Shown piece by piece: positions 6,041 through 12,531 of a DNA stretch of 12,531 nt (the stretch's first letter is position 1; the number at the start of each line of letters is the position of its first letter). The notes under the pieces were generated by a model. That model saw only the letters and a list, made by a program, of their open reading frames with translations. It made no database searches and was not told where the DNA came from. The stretch spans positions 1 through 12,531 of the forward strand of contig JAXMBX010000087.1 in the NCBI GenBank assembly GCA_046349635.1. Direction: 5' to 3'. The position numbers and the translations under genes are program-made. This stretch comes from JAXMBX01 sp046349635 (GTDB lineage: Bacteria; Planctomycetota; Planctomycetia; Planctomycetales; Planctomycetaceae).

Positions 6041-7321
6041 ATGCATGTGGCGATCGTGACCGCCGGCGGGGCCGGGATGTACTGCGGCTCCTGCATGCAG
6101 GACAACACCTGGGCGGGCGCCCTCCTCAAGACCGGGACCGCGGTCACCCTCATCCCCACCTATACCCCCCTCAAACTCGATGAGGAAAACCATGCCATCA
6201 AGCCGGTCTTTCTCGGCGGACTGAATCTGTACCTCGATTACCGCTACGGCTGGTGGCGAAAAATACCCCGATTGTTCACCCGCTGGCTCGATGCCCGCTG
6301 GGTCATCAACCTTGCGACCCGCTTCAGAGTCAGCAACGACGCCACCGAACTCGGCGAACTAACCGTCGCGTTACTGCAGGGAGCCGACGGCCCGCAGCGC
6401 CGTCAAGTGGAGGAATTCGTCGACTACCTCACCACCGAACTTCGCCCCGACATCATCTGCTTCAGTAACGCGCTGCTCTCCGGCGTCCTCCCCCTGCTCC
6501 GGTCCCGCTTCACAGGGCCGATCCTCTGCACCCTGCAGGGAGACGACATCTTCCTCGACGGCCTCATCGAACCCTACAAGTCCCAAAGCCTCTCGCGGTT
6601 GCGCGAAAACGTCAAACACTCGACGGGTTTCTCACCCATGTGCCGCCTATTATCGCGATATGATGTCCAAACTCCTCCAGGTCCCCGTCGGAATGTTCCA
6701 CGTGGAACATTTGTCGCTCGACTTCACCGGCCACTCCGGCCTTCCCCAGCCGCGGCGATGACAAGCACGTCACTATCGGTTACTTCGCCCGCATCTGCCC
6801 CGAAAAGGGACTGCATGTTCTCCTCGACGTTGTCTCTAACTTCCCTCACAGGAAACACCCTGCGACGAAACTGAAAGTCGCGGGGTATCTCGGCGGGCGG
6901 GATGCGAAATACTTCGAACAGATCAAACAGTCCGCCGCCCCCCGGCCCGGCGTTCGGAATACCCCGGCTCCCCCGACCACAAGGGAAAAGTTGAATTTCA
7001 AAGCTCGCTTCCGACATCCTCTCCGTTCCCACCGTCTACAAGGAACCGAAGGGATCTTGTTCTGGAAGCCTGGGCGAACGGCGTCCCCGTCAACCAACCC
7101 AATCACGCGTTCCCGGAACTTCTTGCCGGCGTCCAAGGCGGCCTGCTCGTCCCCCCGAAGATCCCCAGGCCCTCGCAGCGCTGGAAACACTCGTTCTCGA
7201 TGTCGAGCAGCGACACCACCTCGCCACCACTGCCCACCGGCAAGTCCGCGAAACCCACGCCCCCGAATCCGCCGCCCGGAAATCACTGGAAGTGTTTCAG
7301 AAAGTTCTTTCTTCTCGCTGA
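6041..7321 (+). pseudogene. Glycosyltransferase (GT4-like) gene, 3' half broken by frameshifts
   Basis: The open part begins MHVAIVTAGGAGMYCGSCMQ and keeps CTLQGDDIFLDGL, an N-terminal Rossmann domain of a GT-B, family-4-like glycosyltransferase that would use a nucleotide sugar in the cytoplasm. After about residue 193 the frame is lost, but homologous pieces follow in changing frames: DGFLTHVPP (from 6622), YYRDMMSKLLQVP (from 6648), GYFARICPEKGLHVLLDVV (from ~6775), GSPDHKGKVEF (from 6966), SDILSVPTVYKEPKG (~7010-7057), LEAWANGVPVNQPN (from 7062) and EDPQALAALETLVLDVEQ (from 7157). It ends SLEVFQKVLSSR with TGA at 7319-7321. That is at least seven frame changes in ~550 bp. The start is ATG 6041 (AGGG upstream) or ATG 6023. 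It ends 1 bp before the stop codon of the convergent gene. Decay versus sequence error is unresolved. Confidence 0.75.
6692..6711. promoter_or_regulatory. parS: parS-like centromere palindrome
   Basis: AATGTTCCACGTGGAACATT is a perfect 20-bp palindrome. Its central 16 bases, TGTTCCACGTGGAACA (6694-6709), are identical to the canonical ParB-binding parS sequence known from Pseudomonas and match the broad bacterial consensus tGTTnCACGTGnAACa. ParB loads on such sites as a CTP-dependent clamp and, with ParA, segregates the chromosome origin region. The site lies inside the broken glycosyltransferase gene, where the local frame reads MFHVEH. No parA, parB or origin genes are in the window, so use by a cognate ParB is inferred. 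Confidence 0.65.
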
Positions 7322-7322
7322 G

Positions 7323-7802
7323 TCATTTACGAAGAGAGTTCCGCTTCAAAAGAGCGAAAACGCCCACCCCCGTTAGCCCCGCGAATATCACTCCACCGAT
7401 CACCCGACTCTCGAAAGGGGCGAAGACGCAGACCGCGTTGAAGAACATGAACGCCAGCACGACTTCGACCAGCACCGTCCACCAGCGTGGCCGCTTGAAA
7501 ACACTCCACGACCACAAAACGTCCACACCCCACAGAGCCAGCGTGATCTCGTTGAAGTACAGCCCCATTCCGGAATTCCAGCCGGTGTATTCGAATGTCC
7601 GCCGTGCCGTGGCGTCGTAAGCGGCTACGTGGCTCCAGCCGTGCGCGAGTCCGAACGCCAGCAGGATATGCACGGCGAGCAGCGCGCAGCCTGCCGTCCA
7701 GGTGAGCCGCGCGATTCGCGATTCAGGCGTTCTCCAGCGCAGCCCCTGCCCCACGCTGTACAGGGCAAAACTCAGACGCGCACTCCACACAATCCAGAAC
7801 AT
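7323..7802 (-). CDS. Conserved-looking multi-pass membrane protein, function unknown
   Basis: 159 residues with about four membrane segments (~33-52, 80-98, 108-127 and 133-152; a weaker one near 3-20). Between the first two strong segments lies a polar, motif-like loop, GWSHVAAYDATARRTFEYTG (55-74), with His58 and several charged residues; an N-rich turn (WNSGMGLYFNE) follows. It is rich in Trp and aromatic residues. I recognise no named family or enzyme motif. It converges with the glycosyltransferase pseudogene, stop codons 1 bp apart, and diverges from the phosphoglycerate mutase gene. The ATG start has only a weak purine stretch upstream. The frame is intact throughout, in contrast to the gene immediately to its left. 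Confidence 0.7.
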   Translation of the reverse strand: MFWIVWSARLSFALYSVGQGLRWRTPESRIARLTWTAGCALLAVHILLAFGLAHGWSHVAAYDATARRTFEYTGWNSGMGLYFNEITLALWGVDVLWSWSVFKRPRWWTVLVEVVLAFMFFNAVCVFAPFESRVIGGVIFAGLTGVGVFALLKRNSLRK

Positions 7803-7864
7803 TGTTTTCTCTGCGGAATTGCCGCGAATTCTTTCGTTTTCCGGGGGACCCTTGCAGGTTTTTT

Positions 7865-7902
7865 TCCGGGACTGAACAATGGGGAAAGTTCGGTCCCACG
7901 GA
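7865..7902. promoter_or_regulatory. 10-bp stem-loop upstream of the phosphoglycerate mutase gene
   Basis: GGGACTGAAC (7868-7877) pairs with GTTCGGTCCC (7888-7897) over 10 bp with one G-U wobble and a 10-nt loop. A further TCC/GGA (7865-7867 and 7900-7902) can add on across a 2-nt bulge. It sits 48 bp upstream of the ATG at 7950, in the spacer between divergent genes. It may be a leader structure. It is not followed by a T-run on either strand, although T-rich sequence precedes it on the + strand. Confidence 0.4.
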
Positions 7903-7949
7903 CCTCATGGTTCTCATTTTTGGCCCAAAACAGAACGACACACCGACCT

Positions 7950-9155
7950 ATGGATCTCCACGATCTTACTCGCCGCCTGCATCTCAAGAACAACAATAAA
8001 ATCGTCCTGCTCGTGGCCGATGGCCTGGGAGGGTTGCCCCTCACTCCCGGAGGCAAGACCGAACTCGAAACCGCCAACACCCCCAACCTCGACGCGCTCG
8101 CTACCAGCGGCACTCTTGGCCTGAGCGTCCCCGTCCTGCCCGGCATCACCCCCGGCAGCGGTCCCGGCCACCTGGGGCTGTTCGGTTATGATCCCCTTCA
8201 ATACCAGATCGGGCGCGGCGTGCTCGAAGCGCTCGGCATCGACTTCGATCTCGGCCCCAACGACGTCGCCATCCGCGGCAACTTCTGCACCCTGGACGAC
8301 AAAGGTCTGATCACCGACCGCCGTGCTGGCCGGATCGCCAGCGAGATCGGGCGCCAAGCTGTGCGAAAGCTGGCCAGGATCAAGATCCCCGGCGTGGAAG
8401 TCTTCGTCCGACCGGTGAAGGACTATCGCCTCGTCATCGTCTTCCGGGCTCCCGGCTTGGGTGGAGCGGTCGAGGACACCGATCCGCAGAAGACCGGCGT
8501 CGCACCGCTCGATCCCGTCGCGCGGGATGAGGCCTCGAAGAAGACCGTCGAGATCGCGAAGCAGTTCCTCGCCCAGGCCCGCGAAGTCCTGAAGGACGAT
8601 GCTCCCGCGAACTTCTTCACGATGCGCGGCATCGACAAGAAGCCCCACATACCCCCCTTCGAAGAAGTCTACGGCACCAAGGCGGCCGCGATCGCCGTCT
8701 ATCCGATGTATCGCGGTCTCGCCCGCCTCGTCAGCATGGATGTCCTCGACGCCGGGCAGACGCTCGACGATCAATGTGCCCGGCTGGAGAAAGTCTGGAA
8801 CGATTACGACTTCTTCTTCATCCACTTCAAGTACACCGACTCCACCGGCGAAGATGGAAACTTCCCCAAGAAGGTGGAACGGATCGAGCAACTGGATGCG
8901 GTCATCCCCCGCATCACCGCACTGAAGCCCGCCACGCTCGTGGTGACCGGAGACCACAGCACGCCGAGCAAGATGAAGTCCCACTCCTGGCATCCTGTGC
9001 CGACGCTGTTCTCGTCCGACCTCTGCCGTCCGGATGCCTGCACGACATTCGGCGAATCGAGCTGCCTGCAGGGTGGCCTGGGGCGATTTGAGGCCAAGCA
9101 CCTGATGCTGCAGGCCCTCGCCCACGCCGGCCGCCTCGAAAAATTCGGCGCGTAG
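7950..9155 (+). CDS. apgM: 2,3-bisphosphoglycerate-independent phosphoglycerate mutase, archaeal type
   Basis: This enzyme interconverts 3- and 2-phosphoglycerate in glycolysis and gluconeogenesis without a bisphosphoglycerate cofactor; it is a cytoplasmic, metal-dependent member of the alkaline phosphatase superfamily. The 401-residue length fits the archaeal (ApgM) subgroup rather than the ~510-residue bacterial GpmI. Motifs include the metal-binding VADGLGG (22-28), NTPNLDAL (43-50), and PGSGPGHLGLFGYDP (68-82) with Ser70 as likely nucleophile. HFKYTDSTGEDGNF (292-305) and GDHSTPSKMKSHSWHPVP (334-351), with further metal ligands, follow. ATG 7950 was chosen because the conserved core starts ~17 codons later; the frame stays open upstream to 7629, but that extension overlaps the divergent gene and resembles nothing. 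Its ribosome-binding site is weak. It is likely a single-gene transcript ending at the terminator at 9172-9215. Confidence 0.92.
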   Translation: MDLHDLTRRLHLKNNNKIVLLVADGLGGLPLTPGGKTELETANTPNLDALATSGTLGLSVPVLPGITPGSGPGHLGLFGYDPLQYQIGRGVLEALGIDFDLGPNDVAIRGNFCTLDDKGLITDRRAGRIASEIGRQAVRKLARIKIPGVEVFVRPVKDYRLVIVFRAPGLGGAVEDTDPQKTGVAPLDPVARDEASKKTVEIAKQFLAQAREVLKDDAPANFFTMRGIDKKPHIPPFEEVYGTKAAAIAVYPMYRGLARLVSMDVLDAGQTLDDQCARLEKVWNDYDFFFIHFKYTDSTGEDGNFPKKVERIEQLDAVIPRITALKPATLVVTGDHSTPSKMKSHSWHPVPTLFSSDLCRPDACTTFGESSCLQGGLGRFEAKHLMLQALAHAGRLEKFGA

Positions 9156-9171
9156 TTTGTCAGATTGAATG

Positions 9172-9215
9172 AAAAAAGCCTGCGTTGTCGCATCAAAGAC
9201 AACGCAGGCTTTTTT
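9172..9215. terminator. Strong bidirectional rho-independent terminator
   Basis: An 18-bp perfect inverted repeat (9172-9189 and 9198-9215) with an 8-nt loop. The stem is AAAAAAGCCTGCGTTGTC against its exact complement, giving a T6 run on each strand. It is placed 17 bp after the phosphoglycerate mutase stop, and also lies 160 bp beyond the stop of the convergent DUF1080 gene, so it can serve both. Confidence 0.93.
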
Positions 9216-9244
9216 GTTTTCAGGCAGTCTTTAACGTCAGGTGG

Positions 9245-9275
9245 CGGGGGCGCACTGCGATAGCGGAAGCCCCCG
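9245..9275. repeat. GC-rich stem-loop in the convergent spacer
   Basis: CGGGGGC (9245-9251) pairs with GCCCCCG (9269-9275) around a 17-nt loop. Six A residues follow on the + strand, so it is not a terminator in the + direction, and read on the - strand the T-run precedes the stem. It lies next to repeat copy B and may be part of the same composite repeat. Confidence 0.4.
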
Positions 9276-9313
9276 AAAAAAGTTGGCGACCTCTCCCACA
9301 AGGATCTTGTTCC

Positions 9314-9357
9314 TGTGGCTGCGCCACCCAGGTAGCCGGAGGTACCGGCAACCTGGG
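9314..9357. repeat. Palindromic intergenic repeat, copy B (two-hairpin form)
   Basis: TGTGGCTGCGCCACCC (9314-9329) is the exact inverse of the 16-mer at 5182-5197 and forms the short hairpin GTGGC-TGC-GCCAC (9315-9327). It shares base 9327 with a larger hairpin: CCCAGGT-A-GCCGG (9327-9339) against CCGGC-A-ACCTGGG (9345-9357), 12 paired bases with one A/A mismatch and a 5-nt loop. The architecture is the same as copy A, read on the opposite strand. It lies between the terminator and the DUF1080 stop. Confidence 0.65.
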
Positions 9358-9376
9358 CTACCCAATATTGGCGGTT

Positions 9377-10474
9377 TTACCGATAGTTCGGCGGCGTCAC
9401 ACTCGCGGACGGACCGATGTTGCAGTTGCAGTCCGATCCATCCCAGTTCCAGGGACTTTGATCGCCGTTCAGTTCGACGATCCAGATATTCCGGAACCGG
9501 ACCGGATTGTGGTGATCCTGCAGCTTGATGATCCGTGGCTCGGGGCCTTCCGGCTTCCCGGCTCCGGTCTTGTTGGGCACCTGCAGGTGATCCTGCACGA
9601 GTTCCCCGTTCTGGCGAACCGTCAGTTCGGCGTTGTGGATCTTGTTCCCCGCCGAGTCGAACCGGGCCGAATAAAACACGATGTCGTACGTCTGCCACGT
9701 CAGCGGCGGGAGGCACATGTTCTGCAAGGGGGGAACAGTCCGGTACAGGCTGCCGCATTCGTTGAAGGCACCGACCAGTCCGAATGAATCCAGAATCTGG
9801 ACTTCGTACCTTTCCTGCAGATAGACCCCGCTGTTGCCGCGCCCCTGCTCCCGGCGCTCCGGTCCATAGGGAAGCATGAACTCCAGGTGCATCCGGAAGT
9901 CTTTGAAGGGCTTCTTCGTCACGGCCCCTTCCATCAACAGTCCCTCGGGAGTGACTTTCGCCCCTTCCCAATGTCCGGTGTCTTTTCCACTGAACAACAC
10001 AATCGCTCCCGGAGGAGGAGTCAAACCGATCGTCGAACTGTGACGCCGTACCATTCCCAATTCACCGGCTTTATTTCCGGCGGCATCGGTGATCGTGATG
10101 TGCTTATTCGCGATGACGGCCGAATAACCTTTGGTCGTCAGTTGTACGGACTCTCCGGTCCGGCTTCCTTCCCACCAGCGACGATCCCAGCGGTTCCAGT
10201 CGCGACCCGGCAGGCCGCCCCGATATTCCATGGCCTGGAATTTTCCATCCCCCAGCGGCGTGACTTGCAGCCCGAGTTTTTCTCCGGCCCGTTCTCCGGA
10301 AGACCAGTAGCCGGTGTATTCCCCCTGGAATTTGAAGTCCGGATCTTTCTGCGCTTCTGACAGATCAATGATTCCGGGAGACTTGGCGGGTTTCTCTTCG
10401 GCGGCTTGAGCCTGAGCCGCTACGAAACAGAGACCACACAATGCAATCTTCAACGACAGGTCCCGCAGGGACAT
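9377..10474 (-). CDS. Secreted DUF1080 protein (3-keto-disaccharide hydrolase-like)
   Basis: 365 residues. A Sec signal peptide covers ~1-25 (basic start, hydrophobic core, AQAQAAEE cleavage region), so the protein is exported. The C-terminal two thirds (~155-335) are a DUF1080 domain, a concanavalin-like fold whose studied members cleave 3-keto-glycosides. Diagnostic pieces are IVLFSGKDTGHWEG (158-171), RGNSGVYLQERYEVQILDSFG (about 212-232) and HHNPVRFRNIWI (321-332). The N-terminal ~130 residues (GEYTGYWSSGERAGEKLGLQ) are a separate region often seen ahead of it. A Cys-containing tail ends the protein (DCNCNIGP). ATG 10474 was chosen over an upstream TTG because GAGGA (10481-10485) lies six bases before it and the signal peptide then starts correctly. 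A short dyad, AGTTGT/ACAACT, lies at 10503-10516. It follows the decarboxylase gene by 164 bp, so it may have its own promoter. Confidence 0.85.
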   Translation of the reverse strand: MSLRDLSLKIALCGLCFVAAQAQAAEEKPAKSPGIIDLSEAQKDPDFKFQGEYTGYWSSGERAGEKLGLQVTPLGDGKFQAMEYRGGLPGRDWNRWDRRWWEGSRTGESVQLTTKGYSAVIANKHITITDAAGNKAGELGMVRRHSSTIGLTPPPGAIVLFSGKDTGHWEGAKVTPEGLLMEGAVTKKPFKDFRMHLEFMLPYGPERREQGRGNSGVYLQERYEVQILDSFGLVGAFNECGSLYRTVPPLQNMCLPPLTWQTYDIVFYSARFDSAGNKIHNAELTVRQNGELVQDHLQVPNKTGAGKPEGPEPRIIKLQDHHNPVRFRNIWIVELNGDQSPWNWDGSDCNCNIGPSASVTPPNYR

Positions 10475-10638
10475 GGAATTTCCTCGCAAACAAAAAGACC
10501 ACAGTTGTCAACAACTCCCGGCGGAAAACAGCCTGCTTCCTCCGGGAAATCTGCTCCCAGTTTGTCCGCCGGAATGACTCCCTGCAAGCGTTTTCCCGGC
10601 GTCCGGACAGACTTTCGGAGAGTCAGGAACGGTTGGCC

Positions 10639-12279
10639 TTAATGTGCCAGCCTGGCACGGGCTCGCCAGATCGATTCCAGCACGCTTTCCACGTATTCCG
10701 CCTCTGAAAAGGGACTCATGATGTAGGACTTCAGCGCCACGATCGGCTCGCCGTAATCCGTTTCCCGGTAGCAATCCGTCAGGGAAATCACGACCCCTTC
10801 CCCCTGCATTGCCTCCGCGTGGATCAGTTCGAAAATCTTGCGGTTGTAGTCGTTGAATTCCCGTACCTTGTCCCGCATCCGCGGATCGATCCGCTCCTGC
10901 TCCGGCACGGAAAAGGTATCGACTCCTTCCGGATAGACCCGGAACAACGTCACCGGACCGAAGTTCTCGCCATTCAACACGGTCGTCGCGGCGTGCCCCT
11001 CCAGTTGTTCGCGGAGCGTCTCCGCCATCGAAACCAGATGCCCCAGGAGGGACCGCAGTCCATCCTTGCCAAACAGCATCAGATTCGCGAGCGCCGACAT
11101 TGGCCCGCTCCCGCTGCGAGTCGTCTCCAGCGTGAACTGTCCGGGATGATACTGCCCCGACTGGAACAGATAAGGCATGTCCTCGGGCTTGCGCGAAATC
11201 AGCCGCAGGTCATGCGCGTTCTTGCACAGGAACAAACTGGACACATAGGGCGCGAAGCCGGTCTTGTGAAAATCGACCCCGATGGAATCCGCCAGCCCCA
11301 GGTGTCGAATGCGTCGCGAGGTTCCCGCCAGGGCGCGGACCGTTCGCGATCGGAAATCGAGCGGGTTTGCCCGGAAGTCGTAATCGTTGAACACGCTCCA
11401 CGCCCAGCCAATGACCGCATCCGCATGCACGTGCGGCACGTAGTCGAGTGTGAATTCATCCACCAGCTTATCTCGGATTTCACAGATGCTTTTCAGGTCA
11501 TCCAACCCGAAGGCATCGGTCGTTCCCATTGTGGCGATGAACGCCGCGATCTTCTCCCCCTTCTTCAGCAGATCGCGCGTCATGCTCTCCAGCAGGCAGG
11601 TACGGACTTCGTTTTCAGGGGTCGTGGGGACAAACAGGATGCGGTCCTCGCCGATTCCCAGCCAGCCCGCGACGCTGCGGGCCGCGTAATGCGCCAGTTC
11701 CGAGCAGATGATCCAGGCCGGCTCCTTCAATCCCGACTTCCACGTTCCGGGAACTGCTTTTTCCAGCCCGAGTTTCACGCCATACAGCGTCGTCCCTGTC
11801 CCGCCAAACGTGAACACGCCCCCTGATTTCTGCGGATCATATCCCACGAGATCCGCCGTCATGGAAGCGACTTCCACTTCCGCGAGCGCCACCTGCCGGC
11901 TCGATTCGTCACTGACCAGATTCGGGTTATACAGCGACGGCAAGAGGCTCCCGACGATGCTCGGAATCGTCGGCGAGGGGACCACGTTGATCTGCGCCCG
12001 CGGATGCCCGTAGATGAACATCCCGGAGAGATGCTGGACCAGATGCTCCGTCACCCGCTCCAGCGTCTCGGGCGTCTCCGCCAGCCGACGCAGCCGGGCC
12101 GCATCGTAGTTCAGTTCCACCGGCTTCCCCAGCAGCGGGGTCACCGACTTCATGGCATCGACCTGATCCAGTGCCCTTAGAAACGAGAACACGAAATAGG
12201 CATCGTGCACCCGATCCGACACCGGCTGCGGAAACGACTGCCGCAACTGCTGCACAATTTCGTGATACCGTTCGGACAT
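10639..12279 (-). CDS. PLP-dependent group II amino acid decarboxylase
   Basis: 546 residues with the fold-type I architecture of glutamate, aspartate and aromatic amino acid decarboxylases. Visible motifs are FTFGGTGTTLYGVKLG (156-171, phosphate binding), SELAHYAARSVAGWLGIG (193-210, ring-stacking His197) and VHADAVIGWAWSVF (284-297, Asp287 to the PLP nitrogen). DSIGVDFHKTGFAPYVSSLF (331-350) holds the PLP-binding Lys339. Length and overall plan resemble the PanP-type aspartate 1-decarboxylases (beta-alanine for pantothenate), but the substrate cannot be settled from sequence alone; glutamate and other substrates remain possible. The ATG is supported by AGGA seven bases upstream. It starts 12 bp after the stop of the upstream hydrolase gene on the same strand, so the two are probably co-transcribed. 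The frame is clean. Confidence 0.88.
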   Translation of the reverse strand: MSERYHEIVQQLRQSFPQPVSDRVHDAYFVFSFLRALDQVDAMKSVTPLLGKPVELNYDAARLRRLAETPETLERVTEHLVQHLSGMFIYGHPRAQINVVPSPTIPSIVGSLLPSLYNPNLVSDESSRQVALAEVEVASMTADLVGYDPQKSGGVFTFGGTGTTLYGVKLGLEKAVPGTWKSGLKEPAWIICSELAHYAARSVAGWLGIGEDRILFVPTTPENEVRTCLLESMTRDLLKKGEKIAAFIATMGTTDAFGLDDLKSICEIRDKLVDEFTLDYVPHVHADAVIGWAWSVFNDYDFRANPLDFRSRTVRALAGTSRRIRHLGLADSIGVDFHKTGFAPYVSSLFLCKNAHDLRLISRKPEDMPYLFQSGQYHPGQFTLETTRSGSGPMSALANLMLFGKDGLRSLLGHLVSMAETLREQLEGHAATTVLNGENFGPVTLFRVYPEGVDTFSVPEQERIDPRMRDKVREFNDYNRKIFELIHAEAMQGEGVVISLTDCYRETDYGEPIVALKSYIMSPFSEAEYVESVLESIWRARARLAH

Positions 12280-12291
12280 GCGCTCGTCCTG

Positions 12292-12531
12292 TCACTTTCT
12301 AAGTCGGTGCCGATCCGCAAAGTCGAGAAACCGTTCCCAGTCATACGTCGTCAGGTCATGCTTTCCCCGGCGGAGATGATAGCCGATGCTCCCCCCTACC
12401 GGAGTATTCACGGCTGGAAATCGATCGGTGCCGAGCCCCGGCAATCCAAACAGTCCCCACACCGGCGCGGCATACAACGCCGCCAGGAACTCTCCCCGCG
12501 GATCGGCCCATTTGTCCTCTTCCGCGCTGGC
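12292..12531 (-). CDS. Alpha/beta hydrolase C-terminus, 5' part outside window
   Basis: The last 79 codons of a gene running in from the right; the frame is open to the window edge. The segment KWADPRGEFLAALYAAPVWG is followed by FPAVNTPVGGSIGYHLRRGK and HDLTTYDWERFLDFADRH. This is the C-terminal end of an alpha/beta hydrolase of the kind annotated as prolyl-oligopeptidase-like or acetyl-xylan-esterase-like in planctomycetes. The histidine in GKHDLT is the likely catalytic-triad histidine; the nucleophile and acid lie outside the window or cannot be assigned. Such proteins often act on esters of plant or algal polysaccharides, but the substrate is not inferable here. It is upstream of the decarboxylase in a probable operon. 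Confidence 0.65.
   Translation of the reverse strand, partial: ASAEEDKWADPRGEFLAALYAAPVWGLFGLPGLGTDRFPAVNTPVGGSIGYHLRRGKHDLTTYDWERFLDFADRHRLRK

Noticed and set aside
2885..7321. Mobile element insertion as the cause of the broken genes
   Set aside because: No transposase, terminal inverted repeats or target-site duplications were found; the damage is single-base frame change, not insertion.
7629..7949. N-terminal extension of the phosphoglycerate mutase frame upstream of ATG 7950
   Set aside because: It overlaps the divergent membrane-protein gene and has no similarity to the family, whose conserved core begins shortly after ATG 7950.
7914..9125. 403-codon open frame on the minus strand opposite the phosphoglycerate mutase gene
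   Set aside because: It is a shadow of the GC-rich codon pattern of a well-identified gene on the other strand and shows no recognisable domain.
1..12531. Novel defence, CRISPR or phage-derived system
   Set aside because: No regularly spaced repeats, nuclease, helicase, toxin or phage-structural motifs were seen on either strand; the genes are mostly metabolic, envelope or membrane related.

Overview
The window looks like chromosomal DNA of a planctomycete (class Planctomycetia). The base composition is GC-rich. The clues are the pairing of LpxD with the LpxI-type lipid A enzyme, a Ser/Thr kinase with a multi-pass membrane tail, a DUF1080 secreted protein, an archaeal-type phosphoglycerate mutase and several proteins of planctomycete flavour. 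This placement is by recognition of protein families, not by database search.

Layout. 1-1699 (+): 3' part of lpxD followed by lpxI, two steps of lipid A synthesis, separated by a short spacer with a tandem 16-bp duplication. 1700-2293: about 600 bp without a gene, holding stem-loops, one plausible rho-independent terminator (1986-2029) and a possible promoter plus nested stem-loop leader. 2294-3455 (+): a broken gene of the M24/creatinase fold. 3490-5133 (+): a membrane Ser/Thr kinase whose first ~25 codons and DFG segment read out of frame. 5134-5406: a palindromic repeat and otherwise nothing recognised. 5407-5838 (-): small exported helical protein. 5839-6040: divergent intergenic DNA dense in dyads. 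6041-7321 (+): a glycosyltransferase gene, intact for about 190 codons and then broken by many frame changes. It contains a perfect 20-bp palindrome matching a parS centromere site. 7323-7802 (-): a small membrane protein. 7950-9155 (+): archaeal-type phosphoglycerate mutase, ending at a strong bidirectional terminator. 9216-9376: palindromic repeats. 9377-12531 (-): a likely three-gene unit read right to left, consisting of an alpha/beta hydrolase (partial), a PLP decarboxylase 12 nt downstream, and a DUF1080 protein.

The two most notable things are the parS-like palindrome at 6692-6711 and the confinement of single-base frame changes to about 2.9-7.2 kb. In that stretch protein motifs stay well conserved while the reading frame is repeatedly lost; genes on both sides, and the small gene at 5407-5838, look clean. 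This means either recent decay of neighbouring genes or a poorly sequenced stretch, and the sequence alone cannot decide. No CRISPR array, tRNA, rRNA, insertion sequence or recognisable defence system was seen.
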